This document shows positions 1 to 7,066 of a DNA stretch of 64,000 nt, in pieces. The position numbers and the translations under genes were made by a program. The stretch spans positions 186,001 to 250,000 of the forward strand of contig NZ_JBHRSH010000001.1 of the NCBI RefSeq assembly GCF_042643165.1, given 5' to 3'. The notes beneath the pieces are model-generated. The model was given only the letters and a program-made list of their open reading frames with translations. It was not told the DNA's origin and did no database searches. This stretch comes from Hyphococcus aureus (GTDB lineage: Bacteria; Pseudomonadota; Alphaproteobacteria; Caulobacterales; Parvularculaceae). The stretch's first letter is position 1; each line of letters begins with the position of its first letter.

Positions 1-751
1 CGGCTTTGGTTTTATGAGGAGCCATCGTCTTCATTTCATGATGGCGCGCGGCGTTCACCGACGTCAACACCGGAGCATTTTCAATCTGCTCTTCGGTTGC
101 GTTGATCACGACGCCGCCGTCGCCTTCCTCAATGCCAAGAAGGTCATAGTTGACTGCATATTTTTTCCCGGCGCCGATTGAACCCACAACGCTTTCCTGA
201 AGAACGACATAGGGGATATCGCCATCAGCAGAGACAATCAGGTCATTTATAACCGCGTCATCATCGTCGTCTGGCGTGCTGACAAGGTCAGCTTTCGCGC
301 CGATAACTTCCGAGGCTAAACGGTAGTCGTTGAAGCCATCCTGCTTGAATTCAACCGCGGATTTGGCGCTTTCTTCAGTAATCGCCGCGGAAACATAGGC
401 GTCATTTCCATTTTCATAGGAAAGGGCGACCTGGTCAAACGGGATCAGGCCTTTCGCACCGCCCCAACCAAAAACGCCGCCGGTCAGATAAACAATATGG
501 CTGGCTTTGCCATCGGGCCCGATAAGGACGTCGTCAACGCGCGCAACGCGCTCACCGCCGACGCCGACGATGCCTTCGCCGAGAAGTTCTTTGACGCTCA
601 TATCAGACGCATCTAGTGTCAGCTCATGCATCATTGCAGCTTCAGCGGCTGTGTCCGTGTTTTTCGCGCTTTTTTCCATTGCGTCGTCAGCAAAAGCGGT
701 TGCGGACGCCGCCAACGAGATCGCTGCGGTCGTAATCATCAGTTTTTTCAT
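1..751 (-). CDS. PRC-barrel domain protein, secreted (3' end outside window)
   Basis: Read on the minus strand from ATG at 751, the frame stays open to the window edge, so the C-terminus is missing; at least 250 codons are present. Residues 1-22 form a signal peptide (MKKLMITTAAISLAASATAFA, ending in an AFA-type cleavage site). Two PRC-barrel-like units follow: one around residues 45-110 with the pattern GERVARVDDVLIGPDG and hydrophobic strands HIVYLTGG, and a second around 125-205 with NDLIVSADGDIPYVVLQ. PRC-barrel proteins of this size are common periplasmic proteins of alphaproteobacteria; the molecular role is unknown. A GSR-type promoter lies 45 bp upstream, so stress induction is inferred. 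A purine-rich GGAGGCACT precedes the start. Family call is firm, function is not. Confidence 0.85.
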   Translation of the reverse strand, partial: MKKLMITTAAISLAASATAFADDAMEKSAKNTDTAAEAAMMHELTLDASDMSVKELLGEGIVGVGGERVARVDDVLIGPDGKASHIVYLTGGVFGWGGAKGLIPFDQVALSYENGNDAYVSAAITEESAKSAVEFKQDGFNDYRLASEVIGAKADLVSTPDDDDDAVINDLIVSADGDIPYVVLQESVVGSIGAGKKYAVNYDLLGIEEGDGGVVINATEEQIENAPVLTSVNAARHHEMKTMAPHKTKA

Positions 752-795
752 GATAGTGCCTCCGTGTTCAGAGTTGCAAAGGGGTATGCTTTGGT

Positions 796-821
796 AACAG
801 CCACACAGACGGTATCGTTCC
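796..821 (-). promoter_or_regulatory. Candidate GSR (EcfG) promoter for the PRC-barrel gene
   Basis: On the minus strand GGAAC (821-817) is followed after 17 bases by TGTT (799-796). The known EcfG consensus is GGAAC-N16/17-CGTT. The predicted transcription start leaves a leader of about 35-40 bases before the ATG at 751. Seen directly; the function is inferred from repeated occurrence in this region. Confidence 0.6.
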
Positions 822-865
822 TGATGGTTAACAGCATTTCATTTACTTTGACGCATAAACAAAAA

Positions 866-882
866 CGCGCCCTACGGGCGCG
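866..882 (-). terminator. Rho-independent terminator after the Pmp3-like gene
   Basis: A perfect 7-bp hairpin, CGCGCCC-TAC-GGGCGCG, is followed on the minus strand by TTTTTG. It lies about 35 bp downstream of the Pmp3-like stop codon. Confidence 0.85.
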
Positions 883-917
883 CTTTGTAAACGGAAGCAG
901 TAGCACTCCCGAGATTT

Positions 918-1097
918 TTAAACTGCTTTGGGCGACCCATCACGGCTTAAGATAATCCAGAGCGCATGAATGATGCCGGGGATATAACCAAACAACGTCA
1001 GAACGATGTTGATCCAGAACTGTGTCGTAATGCCAACCTGCATAGCGACGCCTGCAGGCGGAAGAAGAATCGCAATTATTATTCGCAGAATGTCCAT
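918..1097 (-). CDS. Pmp3/YqaE (UPF0057) family small membrane protein
   Basis: A 59-residue protein with two hydrophobic helices: residues 2-20 (with the family pattern LLPPAGVAMQVG) and residues 25-48 (INIVLTLFGYIPGIIHALWII). This is the full length and layout of the Pmp3/YqaE family, small stress-induced inner-membrane proteins linked to membrane potential or salt tolerance. A start 11 codons further upstream is open, but the ATG at 1097 has a strong AAGGAG seven bases before it. That Shine-Dalgarno sits immediately after the stop of the 29-residue ORF at 1111-1200, so the two are probably co-transcribed and translationally coupled. A terminator follows. Stress control is inferred from the GSR-type promoter ahead of the pair. 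Confidence 0.9.
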   Translation of the reverse strand: MDILRIIIAILLPPAGVAMQVGITTQFWINIVLTLFGYIPGIIHALWIILSRDGSPKAV

Positions 1098-1110
1098 GTT
1101 TAACTCCTTA

Positions 1111-1200
1111 TCATTCAGAATCTTTGTCAATGAGCATTGAAGTGGCGCCCAACATCGACACCAAGCTCATAAAGACAAGCAAGATTGTTTCAGTGATCAT
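1111..1200 (-). CDS. 29-residue hydrophobic small protein, first gene of the pmp3-like operon
   Basis: ATG at 1200, TGA at 1113-1111. The peptide is a single predicted membrane helix (about residues 3-24: ETILLVFMSLVSMLGATSML) with an acidic, short tail IDKDSE. A good ribosome site, AAAGGGAGA, precedes the start, and a GSR-type promoter ends 25 bp upstream, so this would be the first cistron of the transcript. The stop is followed at once by the TAAGGAG of the Pmp3-like gene. No family is recognised. Real gene status rests on promoter, ribosome site and spacing; conservation was not tested. Confidence 0.65.
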   Translation of the reverse strand: MITETILLVFMSLVSMLGATSMLIDKDSE

Positions 1201-1224
1201 GGGTCTATCTCCCTTTGTTTAGGA

Positions 1225-1249
1225 AACACCCTTATGCGCCATACGTTCC
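1225..1249 (-). promoter_or_regulatory. Candidate GSR promoter for the small-protein/pmp3-like operon
   Basis: Minus strand GGAAC (1249-1245), 16-base spacer, TGTT (1228-1225). The leader to the ATG at 1200 would be about 18 bases. Confidence 0.65.
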
Positions 1250-1270
1250 CCACATTGTCGCCATAAAAAA

Positions 1271-1288
1271 ACGGCCCGAAAGGGCCGT
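1271..1288. terminator. Bidirectional intrinsic terminator
   Basis: Hairpin ACGGCCC-GAAA-GGGCCGT, flanked by seven A on the left and five T on the right. On the minus strand it follows the stop at 1317 by about 30 bp and terminates that gene. Confidence 0.85.
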
Positions 1289-1316
1289 TTTTAAATCAGG
1301 CATCCAAGCCTCATCG

Positions 1317-1502
1317 CTAGCTGGAAGAACCGTCAAGCTCGTCGGCGGCGTCTTCAATATCATCGCCGATGTCATCTGCAGCGTCCTCAACCGATTCAGC
1401 CGCGTTTTCTAACGGGCCGTCATTTTGATCTTCGATAAATGCAAAAATCAGGACGCCGGCGACTGCGGCGCCGATCAGGGCGAGAATAGTGTTTCTGGTC
1501 AT
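1317..1502 (-). CDS. Small membrane-anchored acidic protein
   Basis: A 61-residue protein: a single N-terminal hydrophobic helix (residues 5-23, ILALIGAAVAGVLIFAFI), then a very acidic tail rich in Asp, Glu and Ala with a loose heptad look (AAESVEDAADDIGDDIEDAADELDG). The tail could form an amphipathic helix or coiled coil outside the membrane. No family is recognised. An AAGGAG-like site (AAGGAGAACC) precedes the ATG and a terminator follows. A degenerate GSR-type promoter (GGAAC-N16-TGTA) lies just upstream, in keeping with the neighbouring small envelope genes. Probably an envelope stress protein, by context only. Confidence 0.7.
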   Translation of the reverse strand: MTRNTILALIGAAVAGVLIFAFIEDQNDGPLENAAESVEDAADDIGDDIEDAADELDGSSS

Positions 1503-1530
1503 AACGGTTCTCCTTGGGTTCCGGGTTGCT

Positions 1531-1555
1531 TACACGCGGAGAGCCGAAGGGTTCC
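1531..1555 (-). promoter_or_regulatory. Weak GSR-like promoter
   Basis: Minus strand GGAAC (1555-1551), 16-base spacer, TGTA (1534-1531): one mismatch to the local TGTT form. Placed about 30 bp before the ATG at 1502. Confidence 0.35.
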
Positions 1556-1560
1556 CGGCG

Positions 1561-2226
1561 CTACAAATGAGCGCGCGACAGAGATAAGAAAATAAAAGTG
1601 GAATAGGCGCCCATAAAAATCAAAATCACCGCGGCGCCAAGCAATGCACGCATTCTTATAATGCGGATGCTGGCCGCCTTCGCCACCTCACTGACCGCGC
1701 GCGCGATTTCTTCAGACAAGTTTTCTTTCTTAAAGGAAGATAATGCAATGGCGTGCCTTGTTCCTGGCTCAGAGGTCGCTTCAATCGCTTTTTCATAAGC
1801 GCGTTCAAACACGATGCCGGCAATGAATTCCTTCAAGGCTTCGGTCGGTCTCCATTTGTGGCTACGAACGAGCATGACGCCGCGCCACAGAAGCGGCGCA
1901 AAAAGCCACGCGTCGCGCAGCGCAAACGCCAGCGTCACCACGATGACAATAGTTTTAAAGCCTCTGCCGGTCAGATCCCCCGCAGCATGTAGCGCGAATA
2001 GGCCAGCGACGATGCTAGTCTTCCAGCACAGTGAAATGGTGACGCGTTGGACACGCTGCCAGACAACGCCCGTTGTCTCACGACTAAGATCATCGATCGC
2101 GCTGACTTTGGCGATTTCGATCGCCTGGTTGACCTTGTTTTTGACAGCCCTGTTCATCACGGAGCGGCCCAATTTCACCCCCCCGATCACCGCCGTGGCC
2201 GCTACAAATGCCGCTCTCAACCACAC
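1561..2226 (-). CDS. Uncharacterised membrane protein, about 220 residues
   Basis: Hydrophobic segments lie near residues 4-18, 68-84, 91-112 (with charged breaks) and 194-214, the last close to the C-terminus, so this is an integral membrane protein with a central cytosolic or periplasmic part (about 118-190, mixed charge). No family is recognised. The longest frame begins with a GTG at 2226 that lacks a clear ribosome site; an internal ATG at 2157 (MNRAVKN) is an alternative that would remove the first hydrophobic stretch. It lies downstream of no obvious GSR site and is divergent to the DUF1328 gene. The reading frame is long and its hydropathy is organised, so I accept it as a gene, with an uncertain start. 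Confidence 0.6.
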   Translation of the reverse strand: MWLRAAFVAATAVIGGVKLGRSVMNRAVKNKVNQAIEIAKVSAIDDLSRETTGVVWQRVQRVTISLCWKTSIVAGLFALHAAGDLTGRGFKTIVIVVTLAFALRDAWLFAPLLWRGVMLVRSHKWRPTEALKEFIAGIVFERAYEKAIEATSEPGTRHAIALSSFKKENLSEEIARAVSEVAKAASIRIIRMRALLGAAVILIFMGAYSTFIFLSLSRAHL

Positions 2227-2346
2227 AGGTCGTAACCCGCTGGAGCAAGATCTCGAAAAGACCGGATTAAAGAGGCTACAGACATCTCAAAGGCTTCTAA
2301 TATTCAAGGGTAAAGGGGGTCTTCATCATATAAGAAACCCCTAGCC

Positions 2347-2371
2347 GGAACCAAGTTCCTTAAGCGCTGTT
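2347..2371 (+). promoter_or_regulatory. Candidate GSR promoter for the first DUF1328 gene
   Basis: GGAAC (2347-2351), 16-base spacer, TGTT (2368-2371). The leader to the ATG at 2405 would be about 27 bases. Confidence 0.65.
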
Positions 2372-2404
2372 GTTATAACGCAATCGTTAAAATTGGAGGT
2401 TGTC

Positions 2405-2578
2405 ATGCTTGGTTGGGCCTTGACTTTTCTTGTTGTTGCGCTGATCGCGGCCTTTTTGGGTTTCAGCGGAGTCGCCGCCGCTTCGGCTGGTATCGCGAAA
2501 ATTCTGTTCTTTATCTTCCTGGTGTTGTTTATCGGAGCGATGGTGTTTCGCGCTTTAAGAGGCCGAACGCCTATCTAA
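2405..2578 (+). CDS. DUF1328 family small membrane protein (copy 1)
   Basis: A 57-residue protein of two hydrophobic helices separated by FSGVAAASAGIAK, then a short basic tail FRALRGRTPI. Length, the MLGWALTFL start and the FSGxAAAS turn are those of the DUF1328/YtjA family. The function is unknown; related genes are often stress-induced in alphaproteobacteria. A TTG 12 bases upstream is open, but GGAGG sits directly between it and the ATG at 2405, so the ATG is chosen. A strong terminator follows and a GSR-type promoter precedes. A second copy with near-identical layout lies at 7067-7240. Confidence 0.92.
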   Translation: MLGWALTFLVVALIAAFLGFSGVAAASAGIAKILFFIFLVLFIGAMVFRALRGRTPI

Positions 2579-2610
2579 GTCCAAACGCCTGATAATACAT
2601 CGAAAATCAC

Positions 2611-2635
2611 AACCGCCGCATTTATTGCGGCGGTT
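2611..2635 (+). terminator. Intrinsic terminator after DUF1328 copy 1
   Basis: A 10-bp perfect stem, AACCGCCGCA / TGCGGCGGTT, with a 5-base loop, followed by TTGTTTTTC. Confidence 0.9.
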
Positions 2636-2801
2636 TTGTTTTTCTCGGGAACCAACGCCACGGCTATTTGTTTGGAGTGTGATTGCGAATTTCGGCTCGC
2701 CCCGTTCCGAGACTCGACAGTCATTGAACGCCCTAACGGCCCGCATTGCGAAGCCACTCGCCCCAGTGCTCGCGATACGGGCCGTTTTTGCGTCACCGCC
2801 C

Positions 2802-2826
2802 GGAACCTTTATCGATATTTTGTGTT
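2802..2826 (+). promoter_or_regulatory. Candidate GSR promoter for the ATP-grasp/amidotransferase operon
   Basis: GGAAC (2802-2806), 16-base spacer, TGTT (2823-2826). The leader to the ATG at 2854 would be about 20 bases and includes the ribosome site GGAG. Confidence 0.65.
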
Positions 2827-2853
2827 GGCGGAACAGTTCATTGGAGCACTGAC

Positions 2854-4185
2854 ATGACAAAAAAACCGTCCACCGATGCTTACGGGCGCGTCATCGTAAC
2901 ATACGGTCGCTCTCTCATGTCGCTGGTGGCGGCGCAAAGTCTGGCGAAACACGGAATTGACGTCGTCGGTTGCGACAGCGTCGATATGACTGCTCTTCGT
3001 TTTTCCCGATTCTGCGGAAACTATTTTACGCATCCAGCTCCGGAACATGACGAAGACGCGTATATGAAATATATGTGCGCCATGGTGGAGCGTTACAAAC
3101 CGGACAATGACAAGCCATACATATTGATGCCGCTGTTCGACAATGCGCGCATTCTGACGCGCAGACAAAGCGAGTTACCTGACTGTATAACCCTTGCAGC
3201 GCCGAGCGCCGCCTCCATCGATTGCGTCTACCCAAAAGACCGCCTGGCGAAAACGATGAAAGCCTATCCGGGCATTGGTCCGGAAAGCGCAGTGATATCG
3301 AGCATGGATGATCTACGCAGCGCGGCGGAAAAAATGGAGTTTCCCCTTGTGTTGAAGCCGGCCGAAGGTGTCGGCGGCCGCGGGGTCACGTTTGTCGAAG
3401 ATTTGGACGAACTTGAAAGTGCCGCTTCTGCGCTCAATCTCGGGCTGGATCAGGCTCCCCTTATTCTGCAGGAAACAGCGCCCGGCGAAGATTTTTGCAT
3501 GACAGCGCTCGCGCATGACGGCGAAATTTGCGCAGCGATGGCGTATAAAAATCTGGAAACATTTCCCAAAAAATCCGGCGCCGGGACGGTCAGAGAAACC
3601 GTCGATCACGCTCCGTTTATGGAAGCGACAAAAAAGATTCTCGGCGCGGCCAAGTGGAATGGCGTGGCTGAGATTGATTTCCGCTGGGACGGGGATCCCG
3701 AGAAGCCGGCGCAACTTATTGAAGTAAATGCGCGCTTCTGGGCGGGACTGTATCATTCCATGGCTTCAGGCGTTGATTATCCATGGTTGTTGTATCAACT
3801 CACCGCTTATGGCGAAGTCAGCGAATCGAGAGCGCCTGAAATCGGAAAAGTCACCAAAACACCTGTGTTATCGACTTTATCCGCCCTCTCGGCGACACTA
3901 TCTCGCACCTTCCGTTTTCCCTTGGCTAAACGCATCATCGGTCATGGGTGGCGTGACGTAAAAGCAGGGAACTGGCGCCAAGGCTCCGCTTCAATCTGGC
4001 GCGGTCTTCGCTCGGCAATCGCATTCGACAGGGCAGCCTTCACCGCCATGGAAAAATTTGACGAAACACGGTCGGCCCCAGGTGAGTTTGATCACGCCCA
4101 TGATCCATATGCAGGCCTTGGCGTTTTGTTTATTTTGAGCTCACTGATGCGCCATGGCCGCCTCCCCGATGAAGTGAAATATTAG
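2854..4185 (+). CDS. ATP-grasp ligase, carbamoyl-phosphate-synthase-like
   Basis: A 443-residue protein. Residues 10-120 form a Rossmann-like pre-ATP-grasp domain (RVIVTYGRSLMSLVAA). The ATP-grasp fold follows at about 125-330: VLKPAEGVGGRG is the phosphate-binding strand and loop, ILQETAPGEDF the hinge, and AEIDFRWDG with QLIEVNARF supplies the metal-binding Glu and Asn. The C-terminal 100 residues are not recognised. Family members join a carboxylate to an amine or thiol through an acyl phosphate; substrates are not readable. The start follows a GGAG site; a 36-codon extension is open but would begin upstream of the predicted transcription start. The stop is 10 bases from the next gene, so the two form an operon. 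Ligase fold is firm; function is open. Confidence 0.82.
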   Translation: MTKKPSTDAYGRVIVTYGRSLMSLVAAQSLAKHGIDVVGCDSVDMTALRFSRFCGNYFTHPAPEHDEDAYMKYMCAMVERYKPDNDKPYILMPLFDNARILTRRQSELPDCITLAAPSAASIDCVYPKDRLAKTMKAYPGIGPESAVISSMDDLRSAAEKMEFPLVLKPAEGVGGRGVTFVEDLDELESAASALNLGLDQAPLILQETAPGEDFCMTALAHDGEICAAMAYKNLETFPKKSGAGTVRETVDHAPFMEATKKILGAAKWNGVAEIDFRWDGDPEKPAQLIEVNARFWAGLYHSMASGVDYPWLLYQLTAYGEVSESRAPEIGKVTKTPVLSTLSALSATLSRTFRFPLAKRIIGHGWRDVKAGNWRQGSASIWRGLRSAIAFDRAAFTAMEKFDETRSAPGEFDHAHDPYAGLGVLFILSSLMRHGRLPDEVKY

Positions 4186-4195
4186 GAGCGTTAGT

Positions 4196-4972
4196 TTGAC
4201 AGGTGAAAAGCCCGTAATTGGAGTCACCAAACCAAGCCAGGGAGATAATGGCGCCTATGCGCTGGTTGCGCTTGGCGTCAGCCTTGTCGGAGGAAGGCCC
4301 GTCGCAATAACCACCGAGAGTACAGAGCCCGATGTCGCTATTGACGGCATTATCCTCGGTGGAGGGCAAGACGTTTTTCCAATGCTCTTCGATGATACGC
4401 CAAAGCAAGGCTATGTTTATGATCGTGGCCGAGACGATATGGAAATCATGCTGGCGAAAACTGCGCTGAAGCAAGATCTTCCTATTCTCGCCATCTGCCG
4501 TGGCGCGCAATTATTGAATGTCGCCTATGGAGGCAGCCTTCATCTCGACATGACCAAAGCCTATGAAGACGCCCAGTATCCAGACTCCTTTCTGGCGAAA
4601 GCCTTTTACAGAAAAACCATCACAACCAGCGCCGGGTCGCTCATTCAAAAGGCTCTCGGAGCGCCAACGATCTTGGTGAACTCGCTTCATAAGCAGGCAG
4701 TCAAAGAACTTGGACAAGGCCTCAAAGTTACTGCGAGAGAAAAAAACGGTATAGTCCAGGCAATTGAAGATCCAGAAAAGCGGTTTGTTCTGGGCGTCCA
4801 GTTCCATCCAGAATTTATGCTTCACCGCCGTAAATTCCGGCGCATTTTTGAGATGCTGATTGAGGCTGCGAAAACGTCTAAAGCGTTAACGCCTTTGCAG
4901 ATTAAGGCGATGTCAGAAGAAGCGACGGCTGGAAAAGAGGCTGAAGAGGGCGCGCGCCGAAAGGCAGGATAA
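4196..4972 (+). CDS. Class I glutamine amidotransferase-like hydrolase (peptidase C26, PuuD type)
   Basis: A 258-residue protein with the gamma-glutamyl hydrolase fold: DGIILGGGQDVFP (about 50-62), the nucleophile elbow ILAICRGAQLLN with Cys101, NSLHKQAV (about 162-169), and GVQFHPEF with His204 and Glu206 completing the triad. This matches PuuD-like gamma-glutamyl-GABA hydrolases in length. It starts with TTG; the AGGAG site overlaps the stop codon of the ATP-grasp gene, so translation is probably coupled. An ATP-grasp ligase next to a gamma-glutamyl-type hydrolase suggests making and breaking one amide compound, or ligase plus ammonia supply. The C-terminal 30 residues are charged and non-conserved looking. 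Catalytic assignment is good; the substrate is unknown. Confidence 0.85.
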   Translation: MTGEKPVIGVTKPSQGDNGAYALVALGVSLVGGRPVAITTESTEPDVAIDGIILGGGQDVFPMLFDDTPKQGYVYDRGRDDMEIMLAKTALKQDLPILAICRGAQLLNVAYGGSLHLDMTKAYEDAQYPDSFLAKAFYRKTITTSAGSLIQKALGAPTILVNSLHKQAVKELGQGLKVTAREKNGIVQAIEDPEKRFVLGVQFHPEFMLHRRKFRRIFEMLIEAAKTSKALTPLQIKAMSEEATAGKEAEEGARRKAG

Positions 4973-4988
4973 ACCTTTAATTTGCGCG

Positions 4989-5003
4989 ATGAGCTTAGCT
5001 CAT
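4989..5003. terminator. Small hairpin between convergent genes
   Basis: ATGAGC-TTA-GCTCAT is a perfect 6-bp stem between the convergent stops at 4972 and 5011. It lacks a T-run on either strand, so terminator function is doubtful. Confidence 0.3.
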
Positions 5004-5010
5004 AAAGAGC

Positions 5011-5262
5011 CTAGCTGGTTCTTTCCTGTCGATCGCTGCTGAGACGACTGATCTCACGCGCCAAGGAGAGATCTCGATAAGCAGTCAGGCGTGACTTGCG
5101 CAGCTCGGAGTTTACCCGCGCCACATCGAGCATTCTCGATAAAGCGGTAGTTTGTGTCTGGAATTGGTGATTAAGCGCTTTTACCCGCTCTTCTGGAAGA
5201 CGCCCATCAGCCATCGCTTCTGCGTCAAGCAATAAATAATCATCTCGTTCAAGGTTTGTCAT
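5011..5262 (-). CDS. Small helical protein resembling a zinc-less anti-sigma domain (paralogue A)
   Basis: An 83-residue soluble, helical protein. It contains DGRLPEERVKAL, which resembles the start of anti-sigma N-terminal domains (DGELPEEQ in the protein at 13302), and a second half RVNSELRKSRL that closely resembles RVNSELLAAKARI in the protein next to the sigma factor at 10966. No cysteines or histidines in a zinc pattern are present. Start ATG 5262 is preceded by GAGGGGCG; an ATG 12 bases earlier lies within that site. It is the last gene after the DUF883 and holin-like genes, 31 bases downstream, so likely under the same GSR-type promoter. Role as a sigma or anti-sigma partner is inference. 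Confidence 0.6.
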   Translation of the reverse strand: MTNLERDDYLLLDAEAMADGRLPEERVKALNHQFQTQTTALSRMLDVARVNSELRKSRLTAYRDLSLAREISRLSSDRQERTS

Positions 5263-5293
5263 AACGCCCCTCATAGTGTTGCACTAGCAAAAA

Positions 5294-5716
5294 CTAATCA
5301 TCGTCAAAGATATCCAACGCGGCGACAGCCAGGCCCGCCGCCGCGGCAATGGCAAGAACGCTGGCTGGTTTTGTTTTCACTTTGTCCAGCAGCATATTCT
5401 GCGTCACCCGGTCCATAACGCCACTGGTCAAAAGGCCTGACGCAAAAGTCGGGGCCGGGGGAGGCGTCTGGGCCAAGGCAGGCTCAGGATCTTCCCGATC
5501 AGCGAAATACACGCACACCATGCCGATCGCTAAGACGCCAGCGGCGCTAATCATCAACGCAGCAGGAAGCGGCATTGACTGACTCAAAACAATAGCTGCT
5601 GCGGCGGCAGCAAAACCTACCGCAGAAAGGATGAGAACAGCCGCGCAAACCAGCCACAACGACCGGCGCAAAGCGTCCTCACCTTCCTCTTTCAATACCC
5701 GAAACAGCTTGAACAT
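5294..5716 (-). CDS. Holin-superfamily III-like membrane protein
   Basis: A 140-residue protein: an amphipathic N-terminus with EEGEDALRRSLW, two hydrophobic helices (about 21-45 and 51-70), a Pro/Ala-rich linker (DPEPALAQTPPPAPT), then a second short hydrophobic stretch near 120-135 and an acidic end DIFDDD. This is the layout of small phage-holin-family (DUF1469-like) proteins that occur in bacterial chromosomes beside DUF883 genes and have nothing to do with phage. A CAGGAG site precedes the ATG. It sits 27 bases after the DUF883 gene, in one operon. Exact family membership is not certain. Confidence 0.65.
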   Translation of the reverse strand: MFKLFRVLKEEGEDALRRSLWLVCAAVLILSAVGFAAAAAAIVLSQSMPLPAALMISAAGVLAIGMVCVYFADREDPEPALAQTPPPAPTFASGLLTSGVMDRVTQNMLLDKVKTKPASVLAIAAAAGLAVAALDIFDDD

Positions 5717-5743
5717 CGTAATTCTCCTGGACGTTGGTTACGT

Positions 5744-6085
5744 TTATTTACGAAACACAGTCCTGCCGAGAAGAAACCCGAGAGCCACAGCGGCGCTTAG
5801 CGAAGCGACCGGGTTCTCCCGCACATTCTTCTGAACAGCTTCTGCTGCAGCGCGGGTTTCCTGGTCCGCCGCCGCGAACAAACTTGACGCATGCTCGCGG
5901 GCTTCGGAAAATTGCTCGTCAAGCTTATCGCTCGCATCTGCGGCTTTTTTTGAGCCGACTTTCAAGATGTCATCGCGCAAAGCCGCGAAGTCATTCTTCA
6001 GGGCTTCAATGTCTTCGCGAAGAACAGATTGGGCGTCGCCCTCTGCTGCGGAATTGGAAACGGACATAGATTTTTCTCCGTACAT
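5744..6085 (-). CDS. DUF883 (ElaB/YqjD) family membrane-anchored protein
   Basis: A 113-residue protein: a long helical, charged part (about 20-85: EDIEALKNDFAALRDDILK, KAADASDKLDEQFSEAREHA) with coiled-coil heptads, then VQKNVRENPVASLSAAVALGFLLGRTVFR, the glycine-rich C-terminal membrane anchor typical of DUF883. ElaB and YqjD of E. coli anchor ribosomes or act in stress at the inner membrane in stationary phase; the role here is inferred only. Two starts are well supported: ATG 6085 after AAAGGAG and ATG 6067 after GGAG, six codons apart. A perfect local GSR-type promoter lies 39 bp upstream. First gene of a three-gene operon. Confidence 0.88.
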   Translation of the reverse strand: MYGEKSMSVSNSAAEGDAQSVLREDIEALKNDFAALRDDILKVGSKKAADASDKLDEQFSEAREHASSLFAAADQETRAAAEAVQKNVRENPVASLSAAVALGFLLGRTVFRK

Positions 6086-6123
6086 TTTGTTGCGCTCCTT
6101 TCGAAACTTCTTTCAATAGAGAG

Positions 6124-6148
6124 AACAGCTACGCGCGGTTTTCGTTCC
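6124..6148 (-). promoter_or_regulatory. Candidate GSR promoter for the DUF883 operon
   Basis: Minus strand GGAAC (6148-6144), 16-base spacer, TGTT (6127-6124), about 39 bp before the ATG at 6085. Confidence 0.68.
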
Positions 6149-6336
6149 CCTGAACAGTAGTGCGGAGGTGAAAAAACCCGGGCGCCGAGGCGGCGATTAA
6201 CCCAATATAAACAGGTATTTACGAGTCAAAACAATCACTCGAGAGATCTCACGTCCGCCATCAGCCGCCTGAAATGGCGATATCCCATCCCGATCTCTGG
6301 AAACCGCCTGGGGTTTCCCGCCTTGCTTTGGGTCAA

Positions 6337-6798
6337 TTATTCCGCCGCACCGGCGCCGTTAGCGGCAAATGATTGGGTGCCAGCGTGTGCAATATGAACA
6401 GGCGCGCTTTCCGGCATTTCAGGAGCCAGTTCTTCACATGATATTGCTTCATTGGCGAATGAAGGCGCTTTAAGGAGTCCTGCATCGACACAGGAATCAA
6501 TCTTCGAATACTCCGCTTTATGAAACTCAGACACTCTCGGTTTGTTTACAACAGAGCCAAGATGGCGGAACGAAGCAACTTCCAGCGTATAGGGGACAAA
6601 ATTCGAATGCGCCGGCTCTTTCAGCCAAGACACCAATATAGCCGGCTCACTGGTCTTAACCGTGGGAGACGATACGGCTTTCATTTCAGTTGCTGAAAAC
6701 TGAGGTTTGAATGCTTCTTGCGCAAAGGCAGAGGAAATTAAGCCTGTGACGGAAAGCAATGAAGCAGCAAGAAAAATAGAGTTTTTTAAGCCAGTCAT
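6337..6798 (-). CDS. Secreted protein of unknown function
   Basis: A 153-residue protein with a clear signal peptide (residues 1-26, hydrophobic core IFLAASLLSVTGLISS, cleavage after AFA). The mature part has two cysteines (in KIDSCVDAG and AISCEELA) that may form a disulfide, and a Pro/Ala-rich tail with AANGAGAAE. No domain is recognised. No GSR-type promoter is visible upstream; GGGAGAG lies before the ATG at 6798. A 7-bp inverted repeat, GGAAACC/GGTTTCC (6299-6318), follows the stop and may aid termination. The call is gene-like but function is unknown. Confidence 0.65.
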   Translation of the reverse strand: MTGLKNSIFLAASLLSVTGLISSAFAQEAFKPQFSATEMKAVSSPTVKTSEPAILVSWLKEPAHSNFVPYTLEVASFRHLGSVVNKPRVSEFHKAEYSKIDSCVDAGLLKAPSFANEAISCEELAPEMPESAPVHIAHAGTQSFAANGAGAAE

Positions 6799-6998
6799 TC
6801 TGTCTCTCTCCCGTCTTATTCAAACGTAAAATAAATACAGAGCTACATTTTCCACGATGAGCCTTACGTGGCGCAGCAACGCTACGATCCATACACATTG
6901 GAGAGAGAGAGGTTCCTGAGGCGGCGCTCAGCTTCAGGTCCGTCGATCATGTTTATGAGTGAGTTGACGAAGAGAGCATGCGGTAACCACTCAAAACA

Positions 6999-7023
6999 GG
7001 AACTTCATGGCGCGGCGCGTGTC
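6999..7023 (+). promoter_or_regulatory. Weak GSR-like promoter for DUF1328 copy 2
   Basis: GGAAC (6999-7003), 16-base spacer, TGTC (7020-7023): one mismatch to TGTT. The ATG is 43 bp downstream. Confidence 0.4.
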
Positions 7024-7066
7024 TGCCTAAGCGAGAGTTGGTCCGAAAGCGAAAAAGGAGGCTACT

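Noticed and set aside
5294..5716. Prophage remnant suggested by the holin-like protein
   Set aside because: No lysin, integrase or phage genes nearby; the DUF883 neighbour and stress promoter fit chromosomal stress genes.
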